A DNA stretch of 64,000 nt from Sulfitobacter sp. S190 (GTDB lineage: Bacteria; Pseudomonadota; Alphaproteobacteria; Rhodobacterales; Rhodobacteraceae). The stretch is taken from the NCBI RefSeq assembly GCF_025141935.1, contig NZ_CP081120.1, positions 124,001 through 188,000 on the forward strand. The letters are read 5' to 3'. The translations under genes were made by a program, and so were the position numbers. How positions within the stretch are numbered: position 1 is the first letter of the stretch; each line of letters starts with the position of its first letter. Below are positions 1-8,683 of this stretch, piece after piece. The notes beneath the pieces are model-generated. The model made no database searches. It was not told the origin of the DNA and worked only from the letters and a program-made list of their open reading frames with translations.

Positions 1-74
1 ACGAGCGACCAGACGCGTTGCCCTCCCAGCGTCAGCAGCGCCTGTGTGATGCGGTCGAGGGAGGTGTGCGCCAT
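1..74 (-). CDS. N-terminus of a possible PaaX-family regulator (partial)
   Basis: A reading frame on the minus strand starts with ATG at 74 and runs off the left edge of the window. Its first 25 residues begin MAHTSLDRITQALLTLGG and continue with QRVWSLV. A Ser-Leu-Asp helix followed by an RVWSL segment resembles, from memory, the N-terminus of PaaX-type winged-helix repressors of aromatic-acid catabolism. A GGA lies about 11 bases upstream of the start. It is divergent from glmM, with about 165 bases between the two starts. With only 25 residues visible the family call is tentative; the existence of a gene is more likely than its identity. Confidence 0.4.
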   Translation of the reverse strand, partial: MAHTSLDRITQALLTLGGQRVWSL

Positions 75-239
75 GTCGCTGTCGGTCCAATCGTCAATTC
101 CGGCCAGAGTAGGCGGCGCGCCCGCCCCCCACAAGGGACAGCGGAGCCGCCGTTTTGCGTGTTGTGTTGACCCATGCGCGGCTTTAACCCTGTGGGCGAA
201 GGGGCCTGCGCCCGACCTACGCACGAGAAAGGCACAGCC

Positions 240-1583
240 ATGTCCAGAGATCTGTTTGGCACCGATGGAATCCGCGGCGAGGCCAACACATGGCCGATGA
301 CCGCTGAAATGGCGCTCAAGCTGGGGGCCGCGGCGGGCCGGTATTTCCGGTCAGACAGCAAGCAGGAGCACCGTGTGGTGATCGGCAAGGACACGCGCCT
401 GTCCGGTTACATGCTCGAAACCGCGCTGACGGCGGGTTTCACATCGACCGGCATGAACGTGTTTGTCTTTGGTCCGGTGCCGACGCCCGCGATCGGGTAT
501 CTGACCCACAGTCTCCGGGCAGACATGGGTGTGATGATTTCGGCCAGCCACAATCAGGCCACGGACAACGGCATCAAGTTTTTCGGCCCCGACGGTTTCA
601 AGCTGTCGGACGAGGACGAGGGCAACATCCAGGCGCTCGTCGAGAAGGGCGTGACGCCCGCGCGCCCCGAAAACATCGGCCGTGCGCGCCGGATGGAGGA
701 CGCGCTGGGCCGGTATGTCGAATACGCCAAGACGACCTTTCCGCACCGCAAGCGGCTGGACGGTCTGCGCGTGGTTGTCGATTGCGCGAATGGCGCGGCC
801 TACAAGGCTGCACCGCGGGTTTTGTGGGAATTAGGTGCGGAGGTGATCCCGATCGGGGTGTCGCCTGACGGCTACAACATCAACCGCGAGTGCGGATCGA
901 CGCACCCCAGTGCCTGCGCCGCGAAAGTGCGAGAAAGCCGCGCCGATATCGGTATCTGTCTGGACGGCGATGCAGACCGCGTCATCCTGATTGACGAAAA
1001 GGGCGCCGAGATCGACGGCGACCAGATTATGGGTTTGATTGCGTCACGCTGGGCGGCTGATGGCACGCTGGCGGGCAATACGCTGGTGACGACGGTGATG
1101 TCGAACCTCGGGCTGGAACGCTTTTTGAACGCCAACAACATCAACATGGTGCGCACGGCGGTCGGCGACCGCTATGTCGTCGAGGAAATGCGGGCTCATG
1201 GCTACAATCTGGGTGGTGAGCAATCGGGCCATGTGGTGATGACGGATTATGCCACGACAGGGGATGGCCTGATCGGTGCGCTGCAATTTCTGTCGGCAAT
1301 GGTGGTCAGCGGCAAGCGGGCCAGCGCGCTGGGCCGTGTGTTCGATACGATTCCGCAAAAGCTGGTCAATGTGCGCTATGCTCGTGGCAAGGCCCCGCTG
1401 GAAAGCGATGCGGTGCAGGACGCCATCGCAAAGGGAGAGAAGAAGCTGGGCGCGTCGGGCCGTTTGCTCATCCGCAAATCGGGCACCGAGCCGTTGATCC
1501 GCGTGATGGGAGAAGCGGAGGACACCCATCTGCTGAACGAGGTCATTGCCAGCATCGTGGAGCGGGTCAACGAGGAAGCCTGA
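240..1583 (+). CDS. glmM: phosphoglucosamine mutase GlmM
   Basis: Converts glucosamine-6-phosphate to glucosamine-1-phosphate in the cytosol, feeding UDP-GlcNAc for peptidoglycan and LPS. The 447-residue product has the usual length (E. coli about 445). It carries the N-terminal FGTDGIRGE signature, the active-site phosphoserine loop SASHN at 101-105 (Ser103 by alignment with E. coli Ser102), the Mg2+ loop DGDADR at 242-247, the sugar-binding GEQSGH at 326-331 and the C-terminal phosphate loop RKSGTEP at 412-418. ATG 240 is chosen over an in-frame upstream start at 174 because GAGAAAGG precedes it at good spacing and the FGTDG motif normally begins within about 6 residues of the start. All catalytic residues are intact. 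Confidence 0.97.
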   Translation: MSRDLFGTDGIRGEANTWPMTAEMALKLGAAAGRYFRSDSKQEHRVVIGKDTRLSGYMLETALTAGFTSTGMNVFVFGPVPTPAIGYLTHSLRADMGVMISASHNQATDNGIKFFGPDGFKLSDEDEGNIQALVEKGVTPARPENIGRARRMEDALGRYVEYAKTTFPHRKRLDGLRVVVDCANGAAYKAAPRVLWELGAEVIPIGVSPDGYNINRECGSTHPSACAAKVRESRADIGICLDGDADRVILIDEKGAEIDGDQIMGLIASRWAADGTLAGNTLVTTVMSNLGLERFLNANNINMVRTAVGDRYVVEEMRAHGYNLGGEQSGHVVMTDYATTGDGLIGALQFLSAMVVSGKRASALGRVFDTIPQKLVNVRYARGKAPLESDAVQDAIAKGEKKLGASGRLLIRKSGTEPLIRVMGEAEDTHLLNEVIASIVERVNEEA

Positions 1584-1594
1584 GCGGCGGCGCG

Positions 1595-2677
1595 TCAGCC
1601 GTCTGCGGGCGGGCGCGCGCGGGCCACGCCATCGGCGCCCACGTCGAACGCCGACAGGTCGACTTCGCCGTTTTCCTCCGAATTGATGAGGTCCCGCAGC
1701 ACCCCGATGGCCAGCGGTGACGTCAGCGGCACCAGATGATCGAGATGCGATCCATCCTCGAGCGCGGTGAAGTCGATGAGCCGGATCTTGAAGCCTTCGA
1801 TATGCGATGCCTCGTTGAGATTGCCGACCTTCTGCCGCCCGATGTTGAGAAACGCCGCAAGGTTCAGCGCCTTGTCGTCACGGTTCGACATGATCACGAA
1901 AGGGTCCGGCAATGTGCCGATCGCGGTGGCCTGTGCCCGGAAGAGATCGGGGTCGATGTCGGGCGAGATGAGCGTCACGACGCGTAGGTCGTCGAGCACA
2001 TCGCGCCGTCCGGTGATGGCAAGCTGGCGCAGCGCCTCCATCGTGAGCTGGGCCCCCATCGAATGGGCTATGAGCCGGATGCTTTTATTCGTGCGGCGGC
2101 CAAGATCGGTCAGCAGATCGGCCAGCGGATCGCGCGAAAACAGGACGCTGTCACGGTCATAGATGTAACCGCGCGCCGACCCCGAAGAAGGCCATGCAAA
2201 AAGGATGCGGGGCGCTTTGATCCCGAAATCATGGCCGATCTGGGCAAAGCGGTAGAGCGCCTCGGACGGGGTGTTGTTGAACCCGTGGACAAAAACCACG
2301 ACGTCGTCGCCCGGCTTCTCGGCGATGGCGCGGATAAAGGCGCTGTCGGTGCCGAAATCCCGCGCGCCCACCACGGCGAAATCGGTGGCGGTGTCGGGGG
2401 TGTCCCGCGGCCATTCGATCTGGCCAAGGGCGTGGGTCGGCGGGATCGACACATCATAGCGTGCAAAACGGACATTCGGGTTGCGGTCGCGTTGCTGGTC
2501 AAGGCTTTGCGTGCTGGGCAGCCTGCCGCTTGTCACATAGATCGGCTGTACCGACGCGCGGGTATCGGGATCGGCGTAGGCGATCGTATCGGGCAGGGGC
2601 GTGCAGGCCGCAAGCAAGAGAAGTGCAGCCGCCAACAGGCCTTTGACGGCGGTCAGGATCGGAGGAGTGTCGGCCAT
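1595..2677 (-). CDS. DUF900-type alpha/beta hydrolase, predicted lipoprotein
   Basis: A 360-residue protein with a lipoprotein signal peptide (hydrophobic run 11-24, lipobox LAAC with Cys25), so probably anchored on the periplasmic side. The DUF900 alpha/beta-hydrolase core shows the oxyanion segment VVVFVHGFNN around 127-135 and the nucleophile elbow AHSMGAQ with Ser206. Candidate His residues lie near 311-314. The substrate is unknown; such proteins are usually listed as esterase/lipase-like. ATG 2677 is preferred to the in-frame start at 2731 because the signal peptide begins directly after it and AGGAA lies upstream. It converges on glmM, with 11 bases between the stops. Confidence 0.85.
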   Translation of the reverse strand: MADTPPILTAVKGLLAAALLLLAACTPLPDTIAYADPDTRASVQPIYVTSGRLPSTQSLDQQRDRNPNVRFARYDVSIPPTHALGQIEWPRDTPDTATDFAVVGARDFGTDSAFIRAIAEKPGDDVVVFVHGFNNTPSEALYRFAQIGHDFGIKAPRILFAWPSSGSARGYIYDRDSVLFSRDPLADLLTDLGRRTNKSIRLIAHSMGAQLTMEALRQLAITGRRDVLDDLRVVTLISPDIDPDLFRAQATAIGTLPDPFVIMSNRDDKALNLAAFLNIGRQKVGNLNEASHIEGFKIRLIDFTALEDGSHLDHLVPLTSPLAIGVLRDLINSEENGEVDLSAFDVGADGVARARPPADG

Positions 2678-2817
2678 GCGGTGCGGTTCCTGCGAGGGGC
2701 GTTCGCCGCAGTGTCGCCCGCCGGGCCGCATTTGTATACCACATGCCCGCCGGTTTCAGCAGCAATCGGGGCCGAGCGCACAATTCGCGACCACCGGCCC
2801 GACCCCGTTCAGGTGCA

Positions 2818-3660
2818 TCACACCGTCACGACGTCGCCATCGCCGGGGATGATCACGCGGTCGCGCATGTCAGCGTCCAGCGATTGCAGCGCCTCTTGCA
2901 GATCGGCGCGGGTGGAAAAGCAATGATCCAGCGCGTCCATGTGGATGGCGATGATGCGTGCCTGAGGATTGGCGGCAAGAGCGTGTTCGGTGAATTGCAC
3001 CGTCTGGGCGGCATCCATCAGCAACAGGTCCGGCGACAGCGCCTCGATCACCGGTCCGCCGGAATGGGCAATGACAACATCGGGTTTGGTTCCGGCCAGA
3101 ATGGCGGCGACCTCGCCTTTGTCATCGAGAATCGTATCGCCCGCCCAATAAAGCGTCGGGTGGCCTTCGGCAGAGAGAATGAGCCCGTTCACGCCGCCCA
3201 TCAATTCGCCCAGCTTGCCCTTGCCGTGGCGCGCAAAGACTTGCCGGATTGTGATGCCCCGGAACGTGATGTGATCGGCCGTATCAGAGCCTATCTCGGT
3301 GACATCCGTGAATCCGTGGCCTTGAAGGCTGTCGATGAAGGGCGTCAGCTGGTCGGGGTTGGATTTGTCCGACGGGGCGCCATTGCGCGGGGTCAGCACC
3401 GGCAGTGACTTGTCCAGCGCCTGCGCCGCGGCACCATCGAAGTGATCGCCGTGCATGTGGCTGACAATCACCGCGTCGATATCGGCGATGACGGTTGCCA
3501 CGTCCGTAGGCAGATCGACGGTCGGGTTCTGCGCGACACCTGCAAAACTGGGCAGGGCGCCTTTGTCGGACAGCATCGGATCTAGCAGGAATGTGGTGCC
3601 TGCGTAGGTCAGTTTGGCGGTTGCGTTGCGGAAGAAGTGGTATCGGATCGGTTGGGTCAT
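2818..3660 (-). CDS. MBL-fold metallo-hydrolase (UlaG/RomA-like)
   Basis: A 280-residue metallo-beta-lactamase-fold protein. The metal-binding motif HMHGDHFD lies at 68-75, and a GDT Asp ligand and further His residues follow in the second half. No signal peptide is visible, so it is probably cytosolic. The spacing resembles the short UlaG-like hydrolases rather than glyoxalase II. It is transcribed in the same direction as the lipoprotein hydrolase downstream (140 bases away) and the MOSC gene upstream (96 bases away), but there is no tight operon. The substrate cannot be inferred from context. Confidence 0.88.
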   Translation of the reverse strand: MTQPIRYHFFRNATAKLTYAGTTFLLDPMLSDKGALPSFAGVAQNPTVDLPTDVATVIADIDAVIVSHMHGDHFDGAAAQALDKSLPVLTPRNGAPSDKSNPDQLTPFIDSLQGHGFTDVTEIGSDTADHITFRGITIRQVFARHGKGKLGELMGGVNGLILSAEGHPTLYWAGDTILDDKGEVAAILAGTKPDVVIAHSGGPVIEALSPDLLLMDAAQTVQFTEHALAANPQARIIAIHMDALDHCFSTRADLQEALQSLDADMRDRVIIPGDGDVVTV

Positions 3661-3756
3661 GGCGGGCCTGCCTATCTGGTTAAAGGGATGGGGGTGGTGT
3701 GAGGGTAAGCGCGCGTCCGGCGGGCGATATACAAGGATGTTGCGATTCGTGGTCCG

Positions 3757-4422
3757 CTAGCCGCCGTTTGCGCGCCGGGCGAAATCGTGCCGCCAACGCC
3801 GCGACAAAGGCGCGAGATCGGCCAGACGCTGCGCGCGTTCGGTCGGCAGATGCGGATCGAACCGTGCGGCGGTCACCGCGTGGACCGTCCAGTCGGGCGC
3901 GGGGCGTTCGATGACGTGCATGAAGGCGTCGGGCGTCACGGTTCCCGGTGCTAGCACCCTGTAATACCAGCCGGTCCGCTGTGTCTTGCGAAATCTGTAG
4001 GCCAGATCGGGGAGCCCCAGATGCGCGTCCAGTTTCCAGCAAGGCTCGCGCCCTTGGGAGATTTGCACCCGTGCAGAGCCGAGACTGAGCACGTCGCCGA
4101 TGCACAGCGTGTGTTCGTCCATGCCGGTGGTGGCGATGTTTTCGCCAAAGCAGCCCGGCGCGAATCGGGTGGCGTAATCCGGATAACGCGATTGCCAGAA
4201 CGCCATGTGATCGGCGTCATAGTGGTGGATCGCCTGATCGGGGCCGCCGTGTACGCTCGGATCGGCCTGTGCATCACCGTCCAGTCCCAATTCGGTGATC
4301 TGGCATCTGCCGGTGCGGGCAGATTTCGCGATCGCGGAAGCGGGTTTTCCGTCCCAAAGGGTCTGGATCTTGCCGGTAAAGAGCCCCACCACCTGCCCGA
4401 AAGGATCGCCGGAATAGGTCAC
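3757..4422 (-). CDS. MOSC domain-containing protein, YiiM-like
   Basis: A 221-residue MOSC-fold protein. It opens with a VGLFTGKIQTL segment like YiiM, followed by ITELGLDGDAQAD (42-54), VHGGPDQA (57-64), FGENI and the conserved sulfur-handling Cys in QGREPCWKL (Cys128). A short C-terminal helical 3-alpha-type region follows. YiiM relatives reduce N-hydroxylated compounds with the molybdenum cofactor, but the substrate here is unknown. I chose GTG 4422, with GAGGG six bases upstream, because the in-frame ATG at 4488 would lie inside the end of the AraC gene and adds 22 unconserved residues. Confidence 0.85.
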   Translation of the reverse strand: MTYSGDPFGQVVGLFTGKIQTLWDGKPASAIAKSARTGRCQITELGLDGDAQADPSVHGGPDQAIHHYDADHMAFWQSRYPDYATRFAPGCFGENIATTGMDEHTLCIGDVLSLGSARVQISQGREPCWKLDAHLGLPDLAYRFRKTQRTGWYYRVLAPGTVTPDAFMHVIERPAPDWTVHAVTAARFDPHLPTERAQRLADLAPLSRRWRHDFARRANGG

Positions 4423-4459
4423 TGCGGGCCCTCGGATCCTGCGTGATCCGCCCGTGCGA

Positions 4460-5389
4460 TCACTGGCACAGCGCGGCGCGGTAGGCACCCGGCGTCAGGC
4501 CGGTGTGTTCGCGGAATTTTGTCGTGAAATAGGCCTGGCTCGAAAAACCGCAGGCATAGGCAATGTCGGCCAGCCCGTCGTCGGTCCGGGCCAGCAGTGC
4601 GCGGCTCGCTTCGATGCGGCGGGCCGTGACGAACATGTGCGGGGTCGTGTTGGTGGCCAGTTTGAAGCAGCGAGAGAAGTGGTACATCGACAGCCCCGCG
4701 ATTGCGGCGAGTTCGTCAAGCGCCATGGTCCGGTCAAGGTTGGCATCGACATAATCGGTCACTTCGACCAGCCGCCGCGCGTCCAGCGGCAGAACGGAAC
4801 CGGGGTCTTCCGCGCTCGATTTGCTATCGGCCAGCCCGGCCAGGGTGCCCAGAAGCGTCATGAACAACCCGTCGACAAGCAGCGATGCGCCGGGCCCGTC
4901 CTGTGTGCTGTGGTCCCAGATGCGGTTCATCAGGTTGGGGATCGCGCCGTTGAAGATATCGCGGTTATAAAGCGGTTCGAGTGAGGACAGCGCGCTTGTA
5001 CCGCTGCCGTCTCCGGCCATCATCCGGTCCACATTCAGCTTGGGCAATGCGAGCATGAGCAACTGGTGATCGCCCTGTCCTTCCCAGTATGAGGCAGCAT
5101 CGGCGGGGGCGAGATAGAAGCTGCCCTTGCGACCGGACAGGGTGACGCGGCCGTTGCCGCAATCGACGCTGGAGTGTGACATGTCGCTTTCCAGCACCAG
5201 CCGGAAGACAATCTGCTCGACCGCGGGGTCGGCGGTTTCGTGGCTTTGCTGGTCGACACGGATCAGGTTCAGCGGCATGGATCCCGCGGTGCGGGTCTGC
5301 TGGGGAAACCTGTTGTAAAGCGCGCCGTAAACCGATCCGTAATCGCCGCATCCGCGGGCCGTATCGCTTTGGCACATCTGAAGTCCCAT
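4460..5389 (-). CDS. AraC-family transcriptional regulator
   Basis: A 309-residue regulator with an N-terminal cupin-like sensing half and a C-terminal double helix-turn-helix at about 205-305. The first HTH is LDELAAIAGLSMYHFSRCF (225-243) and the second contains LADIAYACGFSSQAYFTTKF (273-292), followed by the usual GLTPGAYR. The effector is unknown. It lies 37 bases upstream of the MOSC gene on the same strand, so the two may be co-transcribed, although AraC proteins often sit next to a target by chance. No operator was obvious. Confidence 0.9.
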   Translation of the reverse strand: MGLQMCQSDTARGCGDYGSVYGALYNRFPQQTRTAGSMPLNLIRVDQQSHETADPAVEQIVFRLVLESDMSHSSVDCGNGRVTLSGRKGSFYLAPADAASYWEGQGDHQLLMLALPKLNVDRMMAGDGSGTSALSSLEPLYNRDIFNGAIPNLMNRIWDHSTQDGPGASLLVDGLFMTLLGTLAGLADSKSSAEDPGSVLPLDARRLVEVTDYVDANLDRTMALDELAAIAGLSMYHFSRCFKLATNTTPHMFVTARRIEASRALLARTDDGLADIAYACGFSSQAYFTTKFREHTGLTPGAYRAALCQ

Positions 5390-5513
5390 CGGGGGCCGGT
5401 CCTTTGTTGCGTCGGGTTGAGAGTGAAGCCGTCACGCCCAGCATAGAAAAGGAATCGCCGGTTGTATTTTGATTTCTTGCGATTGGCCTGTGGCCGCCGG
5501 TTGTCGGCGGCGC

Positions 5514-5549
5514 GAAAAGGCGGGCGGATGGAGGATGAGCCATCCGCCC
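5514..5549 (-). terminator. rho-independent terminator after the histidine kinase gene
   Basis: Read on the minus strand, a perfect 10-bp stem (GGGCGGATGG with CCATCCGCCC, eight-base loop) is followed by CCTTTTCG. It lies 55 bases beyond the stop of the kinase gene and well before the start of the AraC gene, so it should separate the two transcripts. Confidence 0.75.
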
Positions 5550-5603
5550 TGTGGACTTGCGCCTGTTGCCGGGAGAAGCCGTGACGCAAGCCGGGATCGC
5601 AAA

Positions 5604-6275
5604 TCAGCGCGGCGTGTCGGGCAGCACGAGGGAGAACGCGGTGCCATCGGGCGAGCTGTGCTGGAGATGCAGGTCCGCGCCCATTTCCTTGGCCAGTCCG
5701 ACAGCCGTCATCAGGCCGTAGCCGATGCGCCCCGCGGGCGGGCTGGGCCGGTCGATGCGCGGAAACAGATGGTCGATGATATGTGCAGGCAAGCCCGGCC
5801 CGTCATCGGCCACGGTGATGTGGATATCGCCCCGCTCGCGCCGTGCGTGAAGCGATACGGTGCTGCCCTTGTGGCTGCGCACCGCGTTGGCGGCGTTCAC
5901 CGCAAGGTTGTAGAGCAGGCGGAACAGCGCGGTCTGGTCACAGCGCAGGGCCACATCCGGCGCGACGGACACTTTGAACAGGGGATGGTCGAACCTGTCT
6001 TCGAACTGGGGCGCGATGAGAACGCCGATCTGTTCGAGAACGGCGTGGATGGCCGGTGCATCGTGCGGGGTTGCAGTTGGGGTACGCTCGGCATCGGCAA
6101 GATCGGTCTGGCAGATGTTGACCACATGGTCGATGGCCCGCGCAATGCGGGCGGCGCGGCGGGCCACCTGCGCGTCGGCGTGTGTGCTGAGGTGTTCGGT
6201 CGCCAGTGCCGCGCTGGCGAGATAGCCGCGAATGTCATGGGCTGCGCTGCGCATTGTCAGGATGGGATGGTCCAT
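5604..6275 (-). CDS. small histidine kinase (HisKA-like plus HATPase, no sensor domain)
   Basis: A 223-residue signalling protein made only of a dimerisation/phosphoacceptor helix and an ATP-binding domain. The H-box is AAHDIRGYLA (11-20, His13). The N-box is NLAVNAANAV and the G-box ADDGPGLP. No transmembrane or sensory segment is present, so it must sense through a partner or act as a phosphotransfer protein. The DGPG motif looks intact, which argues against a degenerate ChpT-type phosphotransferase. ATG 6275 is preceded by GGAGGA at ideal spacing; an in-frame start at 6323 is rejected. No response regulator gene adjoins it. Confidence 0.8.
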   Translation of the reverse strand: MDHPILTMRSAAHDIRGYLASAALATEHLSTHADAQVARRAARIARAIDHVVNICQTDLADAERTPTATPHDAPAIHAVLEQIGVLIAPQFEDRFDHPLFKVSVAPDVALRCDQTALFRLLYNLAVNAANAVRSHKGSTVSLHARRERGDIHITVADDGPGLPAHIIDHLFPRIDRPSPPAGRIGYGLMTAVGLAKEMGADLHLQHSSPDGTAFSLVLPDTPR

Positions 6276-6485
6276 GAAAGTCCTCCGGTCGGGGGATGCT
6301 CGGCGAATGAGGCAGTGGACCACAACTTTAGGCTGATAGAATACGGGGGTCTTTCACACGTTTGACAACAGTTTTCACGATCTTGCGATCCGCGATAACC
6401 GACGCAGCCCGCGCGACAGGGTGCGGTTTCAAAATAACAAGAGAGGGAGAGGTGTCTTTCGAGTTTCCGGTCATTGCCGAAAAAT

Positions 6486-6571
6486 TGGTGCCCAGGAGAG
6501 GACTCGAACCTCCACACCGTTGCCAGTACTAGCACCTGAAGCTAGCGCGTCTACCATTCCGCCACCTGGGC
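6486..6571 (-). tRNA. tRNA-Leu (anticodon CAG)
   Basis: On the minus strand a complete class II tRNA is seen. The acceptor strands are GCCCAGG and CCTGGGC with discriminator A and an encoded CCA. The anticodon stem is CTAGC/GCTAG around the loop TTCAGGT, giving anticodon CAG for leucine CUG codons, which dominate this genome. There is a long variable arm and the T-loop GTTCGAGTC. Length is 86 bases including CCA. Confidence 0.97.
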
Positions 6572-6736
6572 ACACCTTGTAGAGAGGGCGTTTAAGCCTC
6601 TCGGGTGGGGGTGTCAAACGGAAAAGTTCAATTTGACGCCCTGCGCAGACTGCCACGTGAGGGCGTTTTTTTGCGGCTTGTTTGGGGGGGCCGGGGGGGG
6701 TACACCTGCCGTGACTTTTTGCACAGGAGTTTCAGC

Positions 6737-7720
6737 GTGACGAAACTTGTTACCATCTACGGCGGATCCGGTTTTGTAGGGCGATACATCGCTCGGCGCA
6801 TGGCGCTGGCGGGGTGGCGTGTGCGCGTCGCGGTCCGCCGCCCGAACGAAGCGATCTTTGTCAAAACCTACGGCGTGGTCGGGCAGGTGGAACCGGTGCT
6901 GTGCAACATCCGTGATGATGCGTCGGTCGCGTCGGTGATGACGGGGGCCGATGCGGTTGTGAACTGTGTCGGTGTGTTGTCCGAGGTGGGCAAGAACACG
7001 TTTGACGCGGTGCAATCCGAAGGCCCCGAGCGCATTGCGCGCATCGCCGCCGAACAGGGCGTGGCGCGGATGGTGCATGTGTCGGCGATTGGTGCCGATA
7101 TGGACAGCGACAGTGATTATGCCCGCACCAAGGCCGAGGGCGAGGCGGGTGTGCTCAAGCATATGCCGAACGCGATGATCCTGCGCCCGTCGATTGTGTT
7201 TGGTCCAGAGGACGAATTCTTCAACCGTTTCGCGTCGATGACGCGGCTTGGTCCGGTGCTGCCCGTTGTGGGTGCCGCGACGCGGTTTCAGCCTGTGTAC
7301 GTGGACGATGTCGCCCATGCGGCAGAGATCGGCGTGACCCATGACACCTCCGGCGTGTTCGAATTGGGCGGGCCGGTGACCCTGTCGTTCCGTGAGCTGA
7401 TGCAGCTGATGTTGCAGGTGATCCGCCGTCGCCGGTTGATCGTGAACATCCCGTTTGTGGCCGCGCGGGTGATGGCATTCGGCTTTGACATGCTGGAGGC
7501 GGTGACGCTGGGGCTGTTCAAGAACGGTATGATCACGCGCGATCAGGTCCGCAACCTGCGCCGCGACAATGTCGTGGGGGATGATGCCAGGGGTTTTGAC
7601 GAGCTGGGGATCGAGCCCACGGCGATGATTTCGGTCCTGCCCGAATACCTGTGGCGTTTTCGCCCCTCGGGTCAATATGACGCGATCAAGGAATCGGCAC
7701 GCAACCTGCGCTCCAGCTAA
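6737..7720 (+). CDS. NDUFA9-like NAD(P)-binding protein (complex I-associated family)
   Basis: A 327-residue atypical short-chain dehydrogenase. The Rossmann motif [14 protein letters not shown] lies at 9-22, followed by VNCVGVL and a conserved HVSAIGAD segment. The catalytic Tyr-x3-Lys of true SDRs is not obvious (YARTK occurs, as is common in the NDUFA9 family). In mitochondria the homologue is an accessory subunit of complex I; the bacterial role is inferred. GTG 6737 is chosen because AGGAG precedes it at good spacing, while the in-frame extension to 6605 runs toward the tRNA and lacks conservation. Its stop overlaps the uppP start (TAATG), indicating translational coupling. Confidence 0.88.
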   Translation: MTKLVTIYGGSGFVGRYIARRMALAGWRVRVAVRRPNEAIFVKTYGVVGQVEPVLCNIRDDASVASVMTGADAVVNCVGVLSEVGKNTFDAVQSEGPERIARIAAEQGVARMVHVSAIGADMDSDSDYARTKAEGEAGVLKHMPNAMILRPSIVFGPEDEFFNRFASMTRLGPVLPVVGAATRFQPVYVDDVAHAAEIGVTHDTSGVFELGGPVTLSFRELMQLMLQVIRRRRLIVNIPFVAARVMAFGFDMLEAVTLGLFKNGMITRDQVRNLRRDNVVGDDARGFDELGIEPTAMISVLPEYLWRFRPSGQYDAIKESARNLRSS

Positions 7721-8523
7721 TGGAAAACTCAACGCTGATTGCCGCTTTTCTGGGTTTGCTGGAAGGGCTGACGGAGTTTATTCCGGTGTCTTCGACCGGG
7801 CATATTCTGCTGGCGGGACATTTTCTGGGGTTTGAATCCGCGGGCCGTGCGTTCGAGGTTGTGATCCAGTTGGGCGCGGTTCTGGCGATCCTGACGTTGT
7901 ATTCGTCGCGGCTGATTTCAGTCTTTGCGGCGGCCCCCCATGATCCGGCGGCGCGGCGCTTCATCCTGTCGGTTCTGCTTGCGTTTCTGCCTGCGGTTTT
8001 CATTGGCGTCATGGCGCACGGGTTCATCAAGGAAGTGTTGTTCGAGACGCCGATGCTGATCGCGGTGATGCTGATCCTCGGCGGTGTAATCCTGTTGTTC
8101 GTGGACCGGTTTGCGCCGGAACCGGTGCACGATGATGCAATGAAGCTGCCGATCCCGATGGCCATCAAGATCGGGTTCATTCAATGCCTTGCGATGATCC
8201 CCGGCGTGTCGCGGTCGGGTGCGACCATTGTGGGTGCGCTGATGCTGGGCGCGAGCAAGCGGGCCGCGGCAGAGTTTTCGTTTTTCCTGTCGATGCCCAC
8301 GATGGCGGGCGCGTTTGCTTATGACATCTACAAGAATCGCGATGTGCTGGACAGTGCGGCGCTGGGCGAGATCGCGATCGGCTTTGCGATGGCGTTTGTC
8401 AGTGCCGTTCTGGTTGTGAAATGGCTGCTGGGGTATGTCAGCCGCCACGGATACGCGCTTTTCGGTTGGTGGCGGATCGTGGTCGGGGGTGTTGCGCTGG
8501 TGTTGCTTTACAGCGGTTTTTAG
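7720..8523 (+). CDS. uppP: undecaprenyl-diphosphatase UppP (BacA)
   Basis: An integral membrane phosphatase that recycles undecaprenyl pyrophosphate to the monophosphate carrier used for peptidoglycan and polysaccharide export. The 267 residues match the family length. The first active-site stretch [15 protein letters not shown] (14-28) holds the two essential Glu residues (15 and 19), and the second, PGVSRSGAT (161-169), holds Arg165. About eight hydrophobic segments are visible. ATG overlaps the preceding stop by one base, so it is likely co-transcribed with the NDUFA9-like gene. Confidence 0.97.
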   Translation: MENSTLIAAFLGLLEGLTEFIPVSSTGHILLAGHFLGFESAGRAFEVVIQLGAVLAILTLYSSRLISVFAAAPHDPAARRFILSVLLAFLPAVFIGVMAHGFIKEVLFETPMLIAVMLILGGVILLFVDRFAPEPVHDDAMKLPIPMAIKIGFIQCLAMIPGVSRSGATIVGALMLGASKRAAAEFSFFLSMPTMAGAFAYDIYKNRDVLDSAALGEIAIGFAMAFVSAVLVVKWLLGYVSRHGYALFGWWRIVVGGVALVLLYSGF

Positions 8524-8683
8524 CCTATAAGGTCCGTATCGGTCCTATAAATCCCAATTTAATCGCTCTGATTGCAGGGTGATGCCGCCGAAATCGACAT
8601 ATAGGTAAGCATTGCTGACTTTTATTCCCCTCGGGCTTGGTTTATCGGGGAGCTTCTGACGGGAATCCAAGGAAGTGAGCGCC

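Noticed and set aside
6338..6368. Promoter-like pair TTGTCA/TATTCT upstream of the sensorless kinase
   Set aside because: The spacer is 19 bases and the match is weak, so I did not list it as a feature.
6614..7732. 372-codon minus-strand frame over the NDUFA9-like gene
   Set aside because: Antisense shadow; the plus-strand gene has a Rossmann motif, a ribosome-binding site and coupling to uppP.
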